The notes beneath the pieces are model-generated. The model made no database searches. It worked only from the letters and a program-made list of their open reading frames with translations, and was not told the DNA's origin. From assembly GCA_028023455.1 (NCBI GenBank), contig JAQFVV010001084.1:51296-115295 (forward strand): a stretch of 64,000 nucleotides of DNA. Reading direction: 5' to 3'. The position numbers and the translations under genes were made by a program. Of this stretch, positions 26,611-39,468 are shown piece by piece. The stretch is from Epiperipatus broadwayi. Its lineage: Eukaryota; Onychophora; Udeonychophora; Euonychophora; Peripatidae. The number at the start of each line of letters is the position of its first letter. The stretch's first letter is position 1.

Positions 26611-27129
26611 ATGTATGCAAACATATGCAAGCTGAGCCTTCCTTTTTCTTTACTATGACCAGTAGTTTATTAAATGCTGATGTCAAGTTTCATATAATAC
26701 TCATTTTATTATTTGCTTTATTACTTGTCCATTTTATTTTTGTACTGATAGGGGGTGGAGTATATTTACATTGAGAAGGAACTGAATTGTCTAACTGTAT
26801 CCTGTGAATGTATTCTTAATGACTCCAGGTTGCTTTGAGAACAGCCCTTATACAACAGAAAAGTTTGTACAGAACATCTTTCATTTCTTTATTAAATTTG
26901 TAGATTTGTTAGATTTAACTTGGTATCAAAATTAGTTGTGGCTATCTCCACATAACTCAAGTCCAGTGAATGATGAAACATATAACCTTTAAATATAATT
27001 CTTTTGTCCTGGAATATCATTTTTATTAATGTAATCTATAACACAATCATGTCTATCCTGGAAATTAGAACCTAAAACCATTTTAGTATCAAACACGCCA
27101 GCTCGTTTTATAGCCATTCCCTAAAATAA

Positions 27130-27330
27130 TTCAAAAGGATTGAATGAAGATTAAGGAGAGGCTGTTCAGATTTTCTTCACGAACCCTATTAAATAGTTCA
27201 TTTAAAATAATAGACAACTGGCTGCCCATGTCTATTAAAGCTACAATTTTGATCCCATCTATCAAAATAGTAACTTTTGGGCAGTTGTTACTATTATCTT
27301 GACTATTTGGAATCTCAGTTTCAAAATCAT
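27130..27330 (-). pseudogene. Retropepsin-like protease remnant with DMG active site
   Basis: On the minus strand the sequence reads VTILIDGIKIVALIDMGSQL, then S-I-I, matching the beta strand and active-site loop of retroviral-type aspartic proteases. The usual motif is D-T/S-G-S; here it is D-M-G-S. The piece lies upstream of the reverse transcriptase, as expected. The same position in repeat copy 3 (about 31080-31120) has decayed to LVIWEG, and copy 2 lacks this part. In living elements the protease cuts the polyprotein. This copy runs into a stop about 25 codons later, so it is not functional. Confidence 0.75.
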
Positions 27331-27621
27331 CTAAATCTAACTCTAGAAAATTTAATATGGAAATAAGATTGTCCCTCTACAAATTAGTCACAGGTTACAC
27401 AGTGGGGAATATTGCCATAAGGCTATAATTAGTTTAATGTTCATTCATTAGAATTGGCTGCCAGTCTTTACTACATTATCAGATCTACTATCAATATGAT
27501 AACTTTCAGGTTGAGAACCTACATTTTAATCATATTATTGATATTACACATTGCAACTATGCTTCCTAAATGACATCTGTCTGCTAAACCAGTAATTACT
27601 TCAAGAAATTCTTTGAACATT

Positions 27622-27835
27622 ACTTGTATATTGATTTCTAGATCTACTTTAATTAATATTCATTAGTGAATAGCTTTGACCATCTTTTTTTGTTTTGGGT
27701 TTGACTATCTTTTTTTTTTTGATTTGAAATTACTTGTATATTGATTTCTAGATCTACTTTAATTAATATTCATTAGTGAATAGCTTTGACTATCTCTTTT
27801 TGTTTTGGGTTTGACTATCTTTTTTTTGATTTGGG
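27622..27835. repeat. Tandem duplication of about 105 bases
   Basis: Two adjacent copies carry ATTACTTGTATATTGATTTC and continue through AATATTCATTAGTGAATAGC to a T-rich segment; they are almost identical. The high identity shows that this duplication is much younger than the 1.9-kb triplication around it. Confidence 0.9.
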
Positions 27836-30800
27836 TCCCTCATATACATTCTCATCAGCTTTTAATGTTTCCAAAATATCTGCTACTCCTTCTACCATAG
27901 GTTGATCAGAAGCTACCAATATCTGTTTCAGGTGGCAAATAAAGTTTGGTGCAATATATGGACAATTTGAAACTCAGATAAGAGGAACATGGTCAGGGTA
28001 TTGAATTTGGCAAGTTGTTGCTAGAATAAATGAATATAACTTCTTTTATAGTATCTATATTTTTATGAGATAATTTGTGGTTGTGTGCAGTTTTGTTTGA
28101 TCTTCAAAATATTACAATTGTGTCATGCCAATAATCACTATATGTTCAAGGCCTTTTAAACCACATCTACCACCAGTCCTTTTCTGAAGAGTAATGGTGA
28201 TTTCTAGCAATCACCATCTTTTTCTTCTCATGGAGTGCAGTCAAGATAAGTAACTCCTCTAACATTCTTAGATCCTCAATGGGATTTTTGTTATATTTCC
28301 TTTTAAAAACCTTTACATTGATAAATGGTGAAGTGTCAGAATATATGGCAATCATTATTCCTTTATTTACATTTACGTGATCATTTTTTTCATAATTTTT
28401 TAGCACCTTATCATCATGGTGTTGATTAAACTAAGACTGGATTTCACCCTTAATTTCTGCATTCACAGAGACAATATTTTTTCAGTGTAACTCTCACTTT
28501 CAGTCACACACCTAATCTTAATTTCCTCTGCTTCCAATTCAAAATCTGCATCTGTTTTTGCAAATCTATAACATGACTACTTTTTATTTGCACCACTGAC
28601 TCAATTTTTCCACTTGATTATATAAACATATTACAACGTTTTATATCTCATACATCCTTTTTTTCTAGAATATCTATCTCAAATGCAGATGTGAATTTCC
28701 TTATAATACCCCATTCCATTATCTGTTATATTTGTTTGTCCACTTCATTTTTGTACTTATAGTCCAGAGGGTAAAATTTATGTTGGAATGGATGTGAATT
28801 ATTTAACAGTATTCTTTGAACATTTCCTTTAATAATTGCAGTTGCTTTGAGAACACCTTCTTACAGTGTCACAAGAGTTTGCATAGGGCATCATGCATTG
28901 CTTCCTTCAAATTAGTAGATTTTTCCGTTGTTGATCACTCCACATAACACAGGTCCAGTGACCAATAAAGAATATAATGTTTAAATTAAATCCTTTTGAC
29001 CTGGTATACCATTTGTTTACTTAACATAATCTATGATACAATCATGTATATCAATGAAATTCATATTAAAATCATTTTATGTATTAAACCTGTTGTAATC
29101 AAAAATATGTTCTCCATGGTTATAGAGACCAATTAAATTTTAACCTATATTTATTGAGGAAATAATTTGGTTTTAAGGCCATTGGATATCATAATTTCAA
29201 ATAAATATTTGAGTTGGGAATAAGGCTGACTTTCTATCAAAATGGTAACTTTTGGACAGCTATTAATATTAGGTTGATTATATAAATTCTCATTTTCAAA
29301 AGATCTAAATCAAACTCCAGGTAATTCCAAACAGAGATTAAATAATGTCTTCACAAATCAGTGAACATCATTGTCACAAAGCCCTATTTGGTTTAATAGT
29401 TAGCCTTTAGATTTGGATGCTAGAAATTTTATTGCAGTATTAGACCTACTATCAAGAAGTTAACTTCCAGGTCAATGATCTACATTTTTGACCATATATT
29501 TTATTTTCCACATTGCCACCATGATTCCTATATGATACCTGTCTCCTAAACTGGCAATTACCGCAGGTGCTCCTTTTAACCTGACTTGTATATTGATGCC
29601 TAAACATATTGTGATTAATATTGGTGAGTGATTAAGTTTTAACCATATCTTTTTGCTTGGGATTTGATTATCTCTCTTTGATTTGTGTATTTCTCCATAC
29701 ATATTTTTGCTAAATTCCAATGTTGCCAAAATATCTGTCATTCTCTGCCACATGTCAATTGGTCACTACCAATATTTGTTTGATGTGATGAGTTTTCAGT
29801 GGAAGATGTGCATGATTTAAGTCTCAGATAAAGTGAAAGTGGATATAACTATCCTTATGGCAGTTATATTTTTATGGGACAATTGATGGATGTGCAGTCT
29901 TGTTTGCACTCATTTTAAAAAATTGTCCATTGTTGCTAGTCTGTAATCATTATTTGTTTGAGGCCTTTCAAACAATGACTACCACCAGCTTTTTTCAGAA
30001 ATGTAAAGGTGATTGATAGCAATCACCAACTTCTCAATGAGTGCAGTCAAGACAAATAATTGTTCTAACATACTATATTACTCAATGGGCTTCTTATTGT
30101 ATTTCCTTAAAAACTTTTACACTGATAAATTTGTGAAGTGTTAGAGTTCATATGTTAACCATTATTCCTGTGGGTTACATTTCCATAATCACTCTTATCA
30201 TAATTCATCAGCACTTCATCATCATAAAGTTGAGTAAACTGAAGATTGGCATTTTCCCTACTTGTGTATTGACAGAGACAATATTCTTCTCAGGCTGATT
30301 GTTGTTTTCAATTTCATGTCTACATTTAATGTGCTCTGCTCACAATTTAAGTTTTTGCATTTGTTTTTCCAAACTTATAACATGATAACTTTTCATTTGT
30401 ACTAAAGATAACATTTTTTCCACTTTAGTATATAAACTTATTACATCTTTCTATACCTCACATTTGCATTTCTCTAGAATATATTCTTCATAACATATTC
30501 CATTATTTGTTTGATTTGTTTGTTCACCATTTTTATATTGATAGGATAGAAGGTAGAATTTACCCTGAAATGGATTTAAATTGCTTAACTTTATTCTGTG
30601 TACATATCATTAATGATTCCAGTTTGCTTTGAAAACATTCAGACATTGACACAAGTATTTGTACAGGGTTTTTTTTTTCAATTTTTCATTCAAATTAATC
30701 GATTTGTAGAGTTTTAATTTTATATCCAATGCAGTCATGACTATTTCCACATAACTCATGTCTACTGACTGATGAAAATAATAGGATTTAAATTTAATCA

Positions 30801-32299
30801 TTTCTCCTTACATATCATTTGTTTAACATAATCTATGACACAACAATATCTAATCATGAAATAAGATCCTAAAGTCATATTATGTATCAAACCTATCATA
30901 ATAAAAAATACATAGTCCATAATTATAGAGTCCAATTGAATTTTAATACATATGTTGTTGAGAAAATAATGTCTTTAAGGCCATTGGCTAACATAACTTG
31001 AAATGATTGTTTGTGTTATAAGGAATGATGGACAGACTTATTTCATGAAACCTATGTAATAGTCTATCTGAGATAATGGACATCTGCCTTCCCATATTAC
31101 TAAATCTAGAATTTTGACCCCTTTTACTAAAATGGTAACTTCTAGTAAGCTGTTAATAATAGGTTGATTATTTAAATGCTCAGGGTAAAAATAATGAAAA
31201 TCAAACTCTAGAAAATTTAACACAAAGATACATAATCTCTCCTAAAATTATTCACATGCCACACAAATACCACTGCCACAAGGCCCTTCCTAGTTTAATG
31301 CTTAGCCTTCAGATTTGGTTACCAAGTCTTGACTATAGTATTAGACCTACTACTATCAAGGAGATAATTTTCCGGTTGCACATTTACATTTAGATCTTAT
31401 CTCTTTGATCTTTCTTATTATTATCATGATCTCTGTATGACACATATCTCCTAAGCTGTCAATTACGTTAAATGCTCCTTTGAACATGGATTGTGTATTG
31501 ACTCTATGATCTATCATAATTAATTGTGACAGATGAATTATCATGTTTCAATTTTGATGCTCCCCCTCCTATGCATTTTTGCCAGCTTCCAATGTTCCCA
31601 AAATTTCTACCATATTTTGATCTGCGGCTCCCAATATCTGTTCAATGTTGGAAGCTTCAGTGCAAGACACACGCAATTTAAGTATCAAATGTTCAGGATC
31701 TTGAACATGAAAACTTGTTGCAGGAATAACCTTCCCTTTTGGCAGCTATATTTTTTATGTGACCATTGGTGACATATGCTGTCTTATGTGTACCTGATCG
31801 AAAAATTGTCCATTATGTCTTTTTAGTATTCACAATATATTTGAGGTCTTTCAAACAATGGCCATCACCAGTTCTTTGCATATGCAATTTCACTGAGTGA
31901 AGTCAAGACAAATAACTCCTCTAACATGCTTAGATACTTAATGGACTTCTTGTTATATTCTACTTGAAAAACTTTTACAACAATAACCTCTGTAGTGTTA
32001 AGGTTTACATGGCAAACATTATTTCTTTGGATAATATTTCCTTGATCACATTCATCATAATTCATCAGAGCCTCCTCATCATGAAGTTGACTGAAGCTGA
32101 GACTGGAATTTTCTTTAATTTCTGGATTCACAGAGACAATATTATTTTTGAAGTGACTTTTGCTTTCCGTCACATGCATACTCTTAGTTTGATCTGTGTT
32201 CAATTTAAAATATTGCCTTTGTTTTTCCAATGTTATGACATGATCACTTTTTATTTGTGCCACTGACTTCAATTATTCCCCTTGAAGATATAAGTTTAT

Positions 32300-33145
32300 T
32301 ACATTATTCTATATCTCACATTTGGATTTTTTAGAATATCTGTCTCCTTTGGTTTTGTACACTCATTAATATTCCCTAATTTTAAATGAAAATTTTCCAA
32401 TTAAGTATCACTTTCCTGAAACTGCTTGGAAACTACACTGATGATAACATCGACTTTTATACATCTCATGTACTTTCTTATTATTAGCCTGCTGGATTAT
32501 TTTTCTACAATACTTTTTCTTAAGCTGGAGAATTTCTTCCATATGAATGTCCATGGCACATTTGGCTTCAGCCTTCATATCTATATATATGGTTTGAAAA
32601 AAGCATTCTGTTTTATATGTGAAAGTTTAAAATTTTCTTATTAAGGCTCTATGATTATCAGCCATTTGCTTCTGCAAAATTTGATATCTCTTTCTAGACT
32701 CCTCAAACTTCACTAGAATTATTTGAATTTGTTCTCTTATTTAAACTCTAAATTCTTAAAATTTGATCCTCATAAAAATACCTTTTATTTGCAATTATTC
32801 TCTGATAAATGTTGATTTGTCTCTAGACTCTTTTAATTCTTCAGCAAATTTTACCTCTTATTCCACACATTTGTTATTCACTTCTGCTTTCAATACTTTT
32901 GCACTATCATCCAACCTAGCTTTAAGAGTCCTAAAATTGTTTGAACAAGTAGAAAACTTAGCATCTAATTTAGCAGTTAAAACATCATTCAAGCTGTTAG
33001 AAGTGTCATCTATCTTTGTAGAATTAACATCTATCATTGCATGAAATTCAACAGAATTAGTATCTATCTTTACATTTAATTCATTTTTCATTTCCTTAAA
33101 TTCATCCATCTGGTTGGACAAACTAATGCTAGGCCTTTTCAACAT
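32300..33145 (-). pseudogene. Coiled-coil gag N-terminal remnant of element A
   Basis: The best piece is the 95-codon minus frame at 32858-33145, beginning MLKRPSISLSNQMDEFKEMK. It is rich in Lys, Glu, Asp, Leu and Asn, with heptad-like spacing over most of its length, so a coiled coil is likely. It lies just inside LTR-like copy 2, at the gag position of the minus-strand element. The rest down to 32300 continues in broken frames. It resembles the element B product in general character (N-terminal coiled coil after a SxSxxMxxF-type segment), but clear sequence homology cannot be claimed by eye. The opposite-strand frame at 32763-33044 is a shadow. Confidence 0.55.
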
Positions 33146-33580
33146 TTTATTAATATCATCCCTAACATTTATTCTAAAGTCAGTATATTATGAATTCAGA
33201 TACTCAAATATATATATATATATAATATTTTCAAAGTGTACTTACATAAACTATTTAAGGTTTGTTGCCTCTTGCCTATATTTAAAAGAAATCATCACAA
33301 AAAGCATGCCTATAATAGCAAAAAATAAACACATTTATTGTAAAATATTTTTTTTTATCTCAGATATTAAGTTCTCAACATCAATAGTGTCATATTTTTC
33401 CACGTTATTTTAAAGCACTTTCTAAATATTAATACTACCAACATGTGTCAAAAACAATTACTATTTCATTGACAATACTTAAAAATTAAATAAATCACTG
33501 TTCAGGTCATGATAAAAAATACATTTATCTTAATTTTGATATTTAAAATTTTTGAGCTTAGTATTGAAAAGTGTCAAAAT

Positions 33581-36500
33581 TGTAATGGAACGAGGTGTGC
33601 AAGGTTCATCTTATTCAATAAGCCCTACTACCTGTGGTGCCAAAATTGTAATGGAACATTTTAGGGGGATTGAAAGAATGTTTCTTTAAATGATAATTGT
33701 TGTATAATAACCCTCTCATTTAAATGATCTCTTAAGATGTATGTACTTAGATCATATCACAAAAAGTGGTGTTTCAATTAAACAGTAAGCAAACAGAAAA
33801 CAAGAAACTTTTGCTGCATCTGGGTCTACTGGCAATTGATAAAGTATTGGGATAGCTTTTGAGAAGACACCTTATAGCTAAATAAATTAAACTCATAAAA
33901 TAAGAATTTATTCAACTACATCATCTCTCACATCAGACCATCTGATTTCACACGAAACAAGGATCTCTTTTTATTTTTTTTCCCCACAAATATTTTAATT
34001 TAAAAATAATTTTTATAAAATCAAAATTCAATTTAAAAATACCCCCAAACACGTAAGTATACCCACTTTTAAAAAAACACACACAAAAAATTTTAAAAAT
34101 ATCACACAAAACAGGGTAATATATCACTAACTTTTAAAAAAATACAAACAAAAAGGTAAATAACCAAAAGTTAAAGGGGATTTTTCTCCCTCTTCTTCAA
34201 GTGTTGCTGGCCTGACCAGTGACAGTACTAGCATGGGATTCGAACCTGGGTCCTTTTGTTTTATTTACAATTGTATCATTGTTACATATGTATTTCAATA
34301 AAGTTATTTATATAAACTACATCATCCCTCTTAATACTTTACTTGTTTTCTCTCTGGGTCTTACATTAAAAATAACTAATGGGATTTTGTTACTTGGCAA
34401 AATATAAAGTAGAAACAAAATAAATATTTTAATGAATCAAGCAACTAAATATAAATAATATTTTAATATTTCTAAATTATTAATGTTATATAACGTAACT
34501 GATTGATGTTTGTACAAGTGATCATTATCTTTTAAATATTTTTAGGATAAAGAATAATTAAGTGATCATTATTATTTAAATATTCTCAGATTAAACAAAA
34601 ATTATCAATATATATTACTGAACCATGAACCCTCGTATATTTATATGTGATGGTATTTTAAAAAAAAATGAGAAAGTCGTTTTAAGTAAATCAAGTATTA
34701 CATCTTTTATGTACCTTTTTTTTCTTTCAAGAGTGGAAATGATATCATAATAACAAAGCATAATATCAATAGGTTCATTACCTGATATCTGTGACATTCA
34801 TATTTGTGACATTTGGTAATAATATATTTTTTTAGTTTACATTTGTGTTTGAATAAAGATCATTCATTCCCTTCCTAAGAATACATAAGATATAATAATA
34901 ATATTAACATTTGCTGAAGTCAAATGGTTCAAGATCAAGGATTCATTCCTTATGTATGATAACTCTGCAATTTTGATTTTAAAAAAATACATCAAGACTC
35001 TCACTATACTAAATGTAAATATATGTTTTCTAAACTTCACTTCCGTGTTTTGGGGTGTTCAAGTGCAGACTACTTAAAATAATTCCTTTTATGTTACAAG
35101 TGGTCCTCAATTATGGTCAAATAATTGATACAGTCATCTACTTTACATATAATTCTTAATAATCTAGTAAGAGGTTTTATCACTAAGTTTTAATAGTGCT
35201 AACATGCATCTTCATATAATAAACTCTTGTAATAAAAGGATTCCTATGTTTACACATATAAATACTCACAGATATAAAATTACTGTAGTAAGTCTAAACT
35301 TGACACATATCTCATGATTGTTAAATGACTACAAATTATTTGCCAACAAGAAAAAAAAATTGATAATGACAATTACATGAAAACATTTATATTTTAAAAT
35401 GGTCTTCACAGCACAAAAATTAACAAAAATTCATACAGAACATTTATTACATACTAGGCATATATATTAGGAATGTGTGTTATATATAAAAAAACATAAT
35501 AAAGACAATATCTGATATATGAGTTTTGATCTGTTGTGACATTTAAAGAAAGAACAAAACAATAGTGTATTCACTATAATTTTTGAAGAAAAAATCAAAT
35601 TAATTAATTTTTTTAATATATAAAATTGACAATTATTTAAAGTGTTTACATTTAGCCTTGCTTGAATTTTATTGACTTGGCAGATAATCTTTTATTGACA
35701 AATGAATAAATTTTCTAATTAAAATGGTCTTTTCTTAAAGTATTTCCCACTCATGTCATGCTCAGATGAACTAATAGAACTAATTGAATTATTTGAGATA
35801 CTTCTATCCTCACCATTTATACAGGGGGTAGCTGGTCATTTAAAACAATTTCTCTTCTGCTTTCAGATAATTCTTACTGACGACTTTCCCCCATTTTTAG
35901 CAGAAGTTAGGGGGTAGGACGTAAAGGAATCAAGACTAGCTAGCAACTTTTTCTAGTCAGTCATTTTTAGTGCACACTTACTTAAAATAAAGTTCCTTTA
36001 GTTTTTTTTTGGTGTTCTTTAAATAGAAGAAATAAAAATCTAGAGAGAGCAATGTTTGTTATTACTTTTTCCCATAAAAAATGATTGTCAGAAATAATAA
36101 TATAAATTAAAAGCACAATTCCATATCTTCTTTTCCTTTATTACATCAATGATTGCCATACCATTTTCAACTTATTATCTTCATATGAAATATTTATTCA
36201 AACTCAATTGCTTATGTGTCTGCCAATTTCCTTTTTTAATATTTTACAATCATTTAAAAAACATAAACAAATAAATATTATAGATATTTAGAATAGATAT
36301 GAGCAATTCATAACACATAAAAATAAATAAATGCATATTTGTATAATCATATATTCACCTTTTAACAAACAAATTTGTCTGTATGCATTTTAATAATTAG
36401 CACTTTCTAAAGTGATTTTTCATATTGTTTCCTTATTTATTATGTAAGTATGTACAATTATCATTGCTAAAATTTACTATCATAAACAAACTTACATCAC

Positions 36501-36755
36501 AAAAGTGGGAAAGAGACAAGAAATTTAAAACAACAATAAAAAGATACAACAAATTTAAACAAAAATAAAAAAATTGCAACATTTTCCACTGCAATCTTGA
36601 AGCATATCATGATGTATAGTAAATAAATAAAAAGATATGACAATGGATATTAAATATTTGACCTATAAAGAAAGATATATACATCTAACTAACAAAATAT
36701 ATTCATTATTTTTTACCAATTATAATTTAAAATGTTATGCATAAAAATGTCTTAT
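33581..36755 (-). mobile_element. Element A LTR-like repeat, copy 2 (upstream end)
   Basis: Direct repeat of 21243-23315. The shared outer part is 33581-33715. The shared inner part is about 35738-36755. The minus-strand end at 33581 reads GTTCCATTACA, followed inward by ATTTTGACAC..., where a primer-binding site would be expected but is not a clear tRNA match. A second identical terminus lies at 33648, 67 bases away. Its minus-strand continuation is ATTTTGGCACCACAGG, which looks more like a primer-binding site. The 2 kb between the shared parts (33.7-35.7 kb) is extra sequence absent from copy 1 and includes a tRNA-like B box at 34231. Confidence 0.65.
34150..34262 (-). mobile_element. 5'-truncated tRNA-like SINE trace
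   Basis: On the minus strand the sequence GGACCCAGGTTCGAATCCCA (about 34235-34254) contains a perfect B-box consensus, GGTTCGAATCC. No A box or cloverleaf can be drawn upstream, so this is not a tRNA gene. It most likely comes from a tRNA-derived SINE that lost its 5' part. It lies in the extra sequence of LTR-like copy 2. Confidence 0.5.
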
Positions 36756-37380
36756 TTCTTTTGTCTATTTTCATTGTTTCTTAAAATTGAAGCAATAAAA
36801 CAATCCTTAAAATGAAAGGAGGGGGACACATTTTTGAAGCTAACATATCATCACCATATTTTAAAAACTTCTCCATGTATTTTATTATGATTTGCAATCT
36901 TTTTATTCCTTAAGATTAAAAATAACTGTTTTAATTTCATTAAGTTGGATATCTTTGTTTAAGTCATCAAAAAATGTTATCTCAATTTTTATATCATTAT
37001 TCAAGTGATGATATTCTATTCATCTATAATTGCAATCAGATGAGTGATACTTCTGGAATTAATAGGATTGATATAATTGCCATATTATTTCTCAGATCTA
37101 CATAAAAAAAGAATGTGAATTATCATTATCAGCTAATATTTGTAACAAAAGTTAATATATTTCAAATATTTTTAAACTTTCTTGTCAGTGTTGAATATTT
37201 TCTGTTAGATCCCTATATTATGAAGTTTCTTATTTAACCTATTATTCTGACAAGCAGAAAATACCACACATTTTTTAAAATCAAATTGTTATTAATAAGA
37301 TATTGTCAATGAACTAATGATGACTCTTTTTTTTTAGTTAACCCAAGAATAGATTTACTTGTATCCATAACACACTCGTA
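36756..37380. other. AT-rich noncoding spacer
   Basis: No gene seen. A purine-rich run (AATGAAAGGAGGGGGACACA) near 36810 lies on the plus strand, the wrong strand for a polypurine tract of the minus-oriented element A. Confidence 0.5.
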
Positions 37381-37531
37381 AATAGAATTTTGTGTTTTTT
37401 TCCCCATATGTCATAGCATCGTCTGGGAGGCAAATCTACAACAATTGTCAGCAACAAACTGCTTGTTTGAAAGGCAGCTGCGCTGACCTGTCAGCTAACA
37501 ACACTTGATGAAGAATAAAATTTTGTGTTTT
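37381..37531 (-). mobile_element. Short tRNA-like SINE with 18-bp target duplication
   Basis: A segment of about 115 bases, clearly richer in G+C than its surroundings, is flanked by AATAGAATTTTGTGTTTT (37381-37398) and AATAAAATTTTGTGTTTT (37514-37531), which differ at one base. On the minus strand it reads GTTAGCTGACAGGTCAGCGC, then AGCTGCCTTTC, similar to the D-arm/A-box part of a tRNA-derived SINE. No good B box follows. The long flanking duplication fits LINE-driven retroposition. Confidence 0.65.
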
Positions 37532-38582
37532 AGTAATAAAATAACCTGAAATTTCAAATTAATAATTTTAATATATAATAGCTTTTAAAAATTTGGATGT
37601 ATAGTGATTCTTATAATGAAAAAAAAACCCAGTAATATTTTATCAATATTTAGTTGTACTTATATATTGGACTATTTCCATCATCTAATATAAGTATTTA
37701 ATGTTTTTAGAAAAAAAATAATTTTATTTAAATATTCCAAATACATTCAACATGTAAATACAACTAAAATACCATCATGACAAACCTTTAGGAAAACATT
37801 TTGTCAATATGATTGTAGTAACATCTATTTTAATGCAATTATTATTTTAATACTAAAATATAATAATCTATGATCTGTTTAACTATATATAATTGTAAGT
37901 GCTAAATCATTTTATATTCCAACCCCAAATATTTATTTTTGACATCACAATTTTTTTCTCACATCTTGATTGCAATTTGGTTAGATTAAAGTAATTTAAA
38001 TTTAGAGTTCTTGAAATGTGTTAGAATTTAGGTACATTTATAATCAATATTTTTTGTTATAAGGTAATATAGTAATGATTTTTAATAAATGTATTTTATT
38101 CTAGGGGAAATAATGTTATAATCATATTTTGTATTTATTTTTAGTGAAATTTTCAGTTTAAGTTTGTTCATCACTGTGACCATTTTTTTTATTAATAATT
38201 TATATTGTAAATAGATTCCTTAATATTGTTAGTGAGTTTATATTAATATTGTTTTTTATTGCTTTTTTAAGACTTAGTATAAAAAAGTTATTTATTAATT
38301 TTTGCCATGAAAAAGACATATGTAACTTAAAACAAGTATGAGGTATCACTGTAATAATGGAGCTTAGAATAATATAAAAGAAAATAAATATTTTTAAACT
38401 TAGTTACTTTGTTATGAAACAGAACCAAGAAAAAAATTGAACATGATTCATTGAGCTCAGCTGCTCCTTCTAACCTAATAATAGTGCCAGATTGGAAAGT
38501 GTCAATACAGTGAATAAATTAAATGAAAATGGAAGATTATTCAAACCTTGCATATATCAAAATCCTTATTTTATATTAATAC
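37532..38582. other. AT-rich noncoding spacer
   Basis: Nothing recognisable as a gene, RNA or structured repeat. Confidence 0.6.
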
Positions 38583-38763
38583 TTATTAAAACAGGCAAAA
38601 CTCTTTATAAATATTGCCACTCAGTGCAAGCAAAAGTAATCAATGGATGTCAGAATGCATGTGCATAAAATCCCCATCTAATGCACAAGCCTTCTGGCAT
38701 CCATTGATTACTCTGGCTTGCACTGAGTGGCAATATGTATAAAGAGTTTTGCCTGTTTTAATA
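38583..38763. mobile_element. Near-perfect 180-bp palindrome (MITE-like)
   Basis: Arms of about 80 bases pair almost completely, from TTATTAAAACAGGCAAAACT on the left through CACTCAGTGCAAGC and AATCAATGGATG. The central loop is under 20 bases. A transcript through here would form a long, nearly perfect hairpin. It fits a MITE; a microRNA-like precursor is possible but unsupported. Confidence 0.85.
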
Positions 38764-39468
38764 ACAGTTAAGAGCAAGCATAAGAAATAGTGATCATAAG
38801 AAATAGTGATCATGTGATGTTATATTAATACTTAGCCACATACAATGTTGTATCGATGTTTTTCTTTGAAATAGTTTGTTTCTTTATAAATAAAGGCTTA
38901 CTGCCATATTGTTTATATATATTATAAATTTATGACATCAAACATTATATCATATATCAAGCAGTATTATCTTTCTCATTCTTTATATGGTAAATAATGT
39001 GTCAAGTTTCATATTGTCAATGTCTTAAACATTCTTAAAGTAGTTATTGTTTAAATTTCTGCAAAAAAGATCATTAAATGCAGACAAAAGTGGACTCACA
39101 TTACTTTAATAAAATGCTTTAAGCAATAACACTATGAGAACTAATACTTTTTTTATTGTAAGTTTAGTGAATAAAGTTGTAGTTTTCAATTAATTGTATA
39201 TATATAGACATTGTTGCTATGAAATTATGAAAGCTTAAGATTAATATAAATGTTTTTAATAAAACTTGTTTGCATATATATTATAAATTGTAATTATATG
39301 AAATGATAGTGAGAATATACTGATGGAAATCAACATCATCAAAAGCAAAAATCATCAATAAAAGCACCCCTGTTTGCTAAGAATACATAATGAGCAAAGA
39401 ATTAGCACTGAAAGTAACTACTAAGCAGCATATAAGTAATAACTATAGGACAAATTGCCAGCAATAAT
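38764..39468. other. AT-rich noncoding spacer
   Basis: No gene recognised. A 16-base direct duplication (CATAAGAAATAGTGAT) lies at about 38779-38811. Confidence 0.6.

Larger units (their letters stand above)
26650..32340 (-). repeat. Tandem triplication of the gag/protease block of element A
   Basis: A block of about 1.8-2.0 kb occurs three times in the same orientation, roughly 26650-28660, 28660-30480 and 30480-32340. Each contains the plus-strand landmarks 'CTCCACATAACxCAxGTC' (about 26950, 28930, 30737), a 'ATAATCTATGAxACAA' segment (about 27035, 29025, 30825), and 'AAAATxGTAACTT' (27265, 29239, 31127), followed by matching stretches up to the next 'TTCTAGAATAT' segment (28670, 30470). 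Copies have diverged by many substitutions and indels, so the amplification is old. A smaller tandem duplication (27622-27835) sits in copy 1. Minus frames at 28167-28406, 29472-29753, 30610-30801, 31038-31223, 31356-31544 and 31865-32272 are corresponding pieces of this decayed gag/protease region. Confidence 0.8.

Noticed and set aside
26436-26774. 112-codon plus-strand ORF
   Set aside because: It is antisense to the minus-strand reverse transcriptase remnant, whose conserved motifs explain the openness of the region.
32763-33044. 93-codon plus-strand ORF
   Set aside because: Antisense to the coiled-coil gag remnant on the minus strand.
34231-34256. tRNA gene
   Set aside because: Only a B box is present; no acceptor stem, anticodon arm or A box can be drawn.
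36800-36825. Polypurine tract for element A
   Set aside because: The purine run is on the plus strand, while element A is oriented on the minus strand, and it lies outside the upstream LTR rather than before the downstream one.
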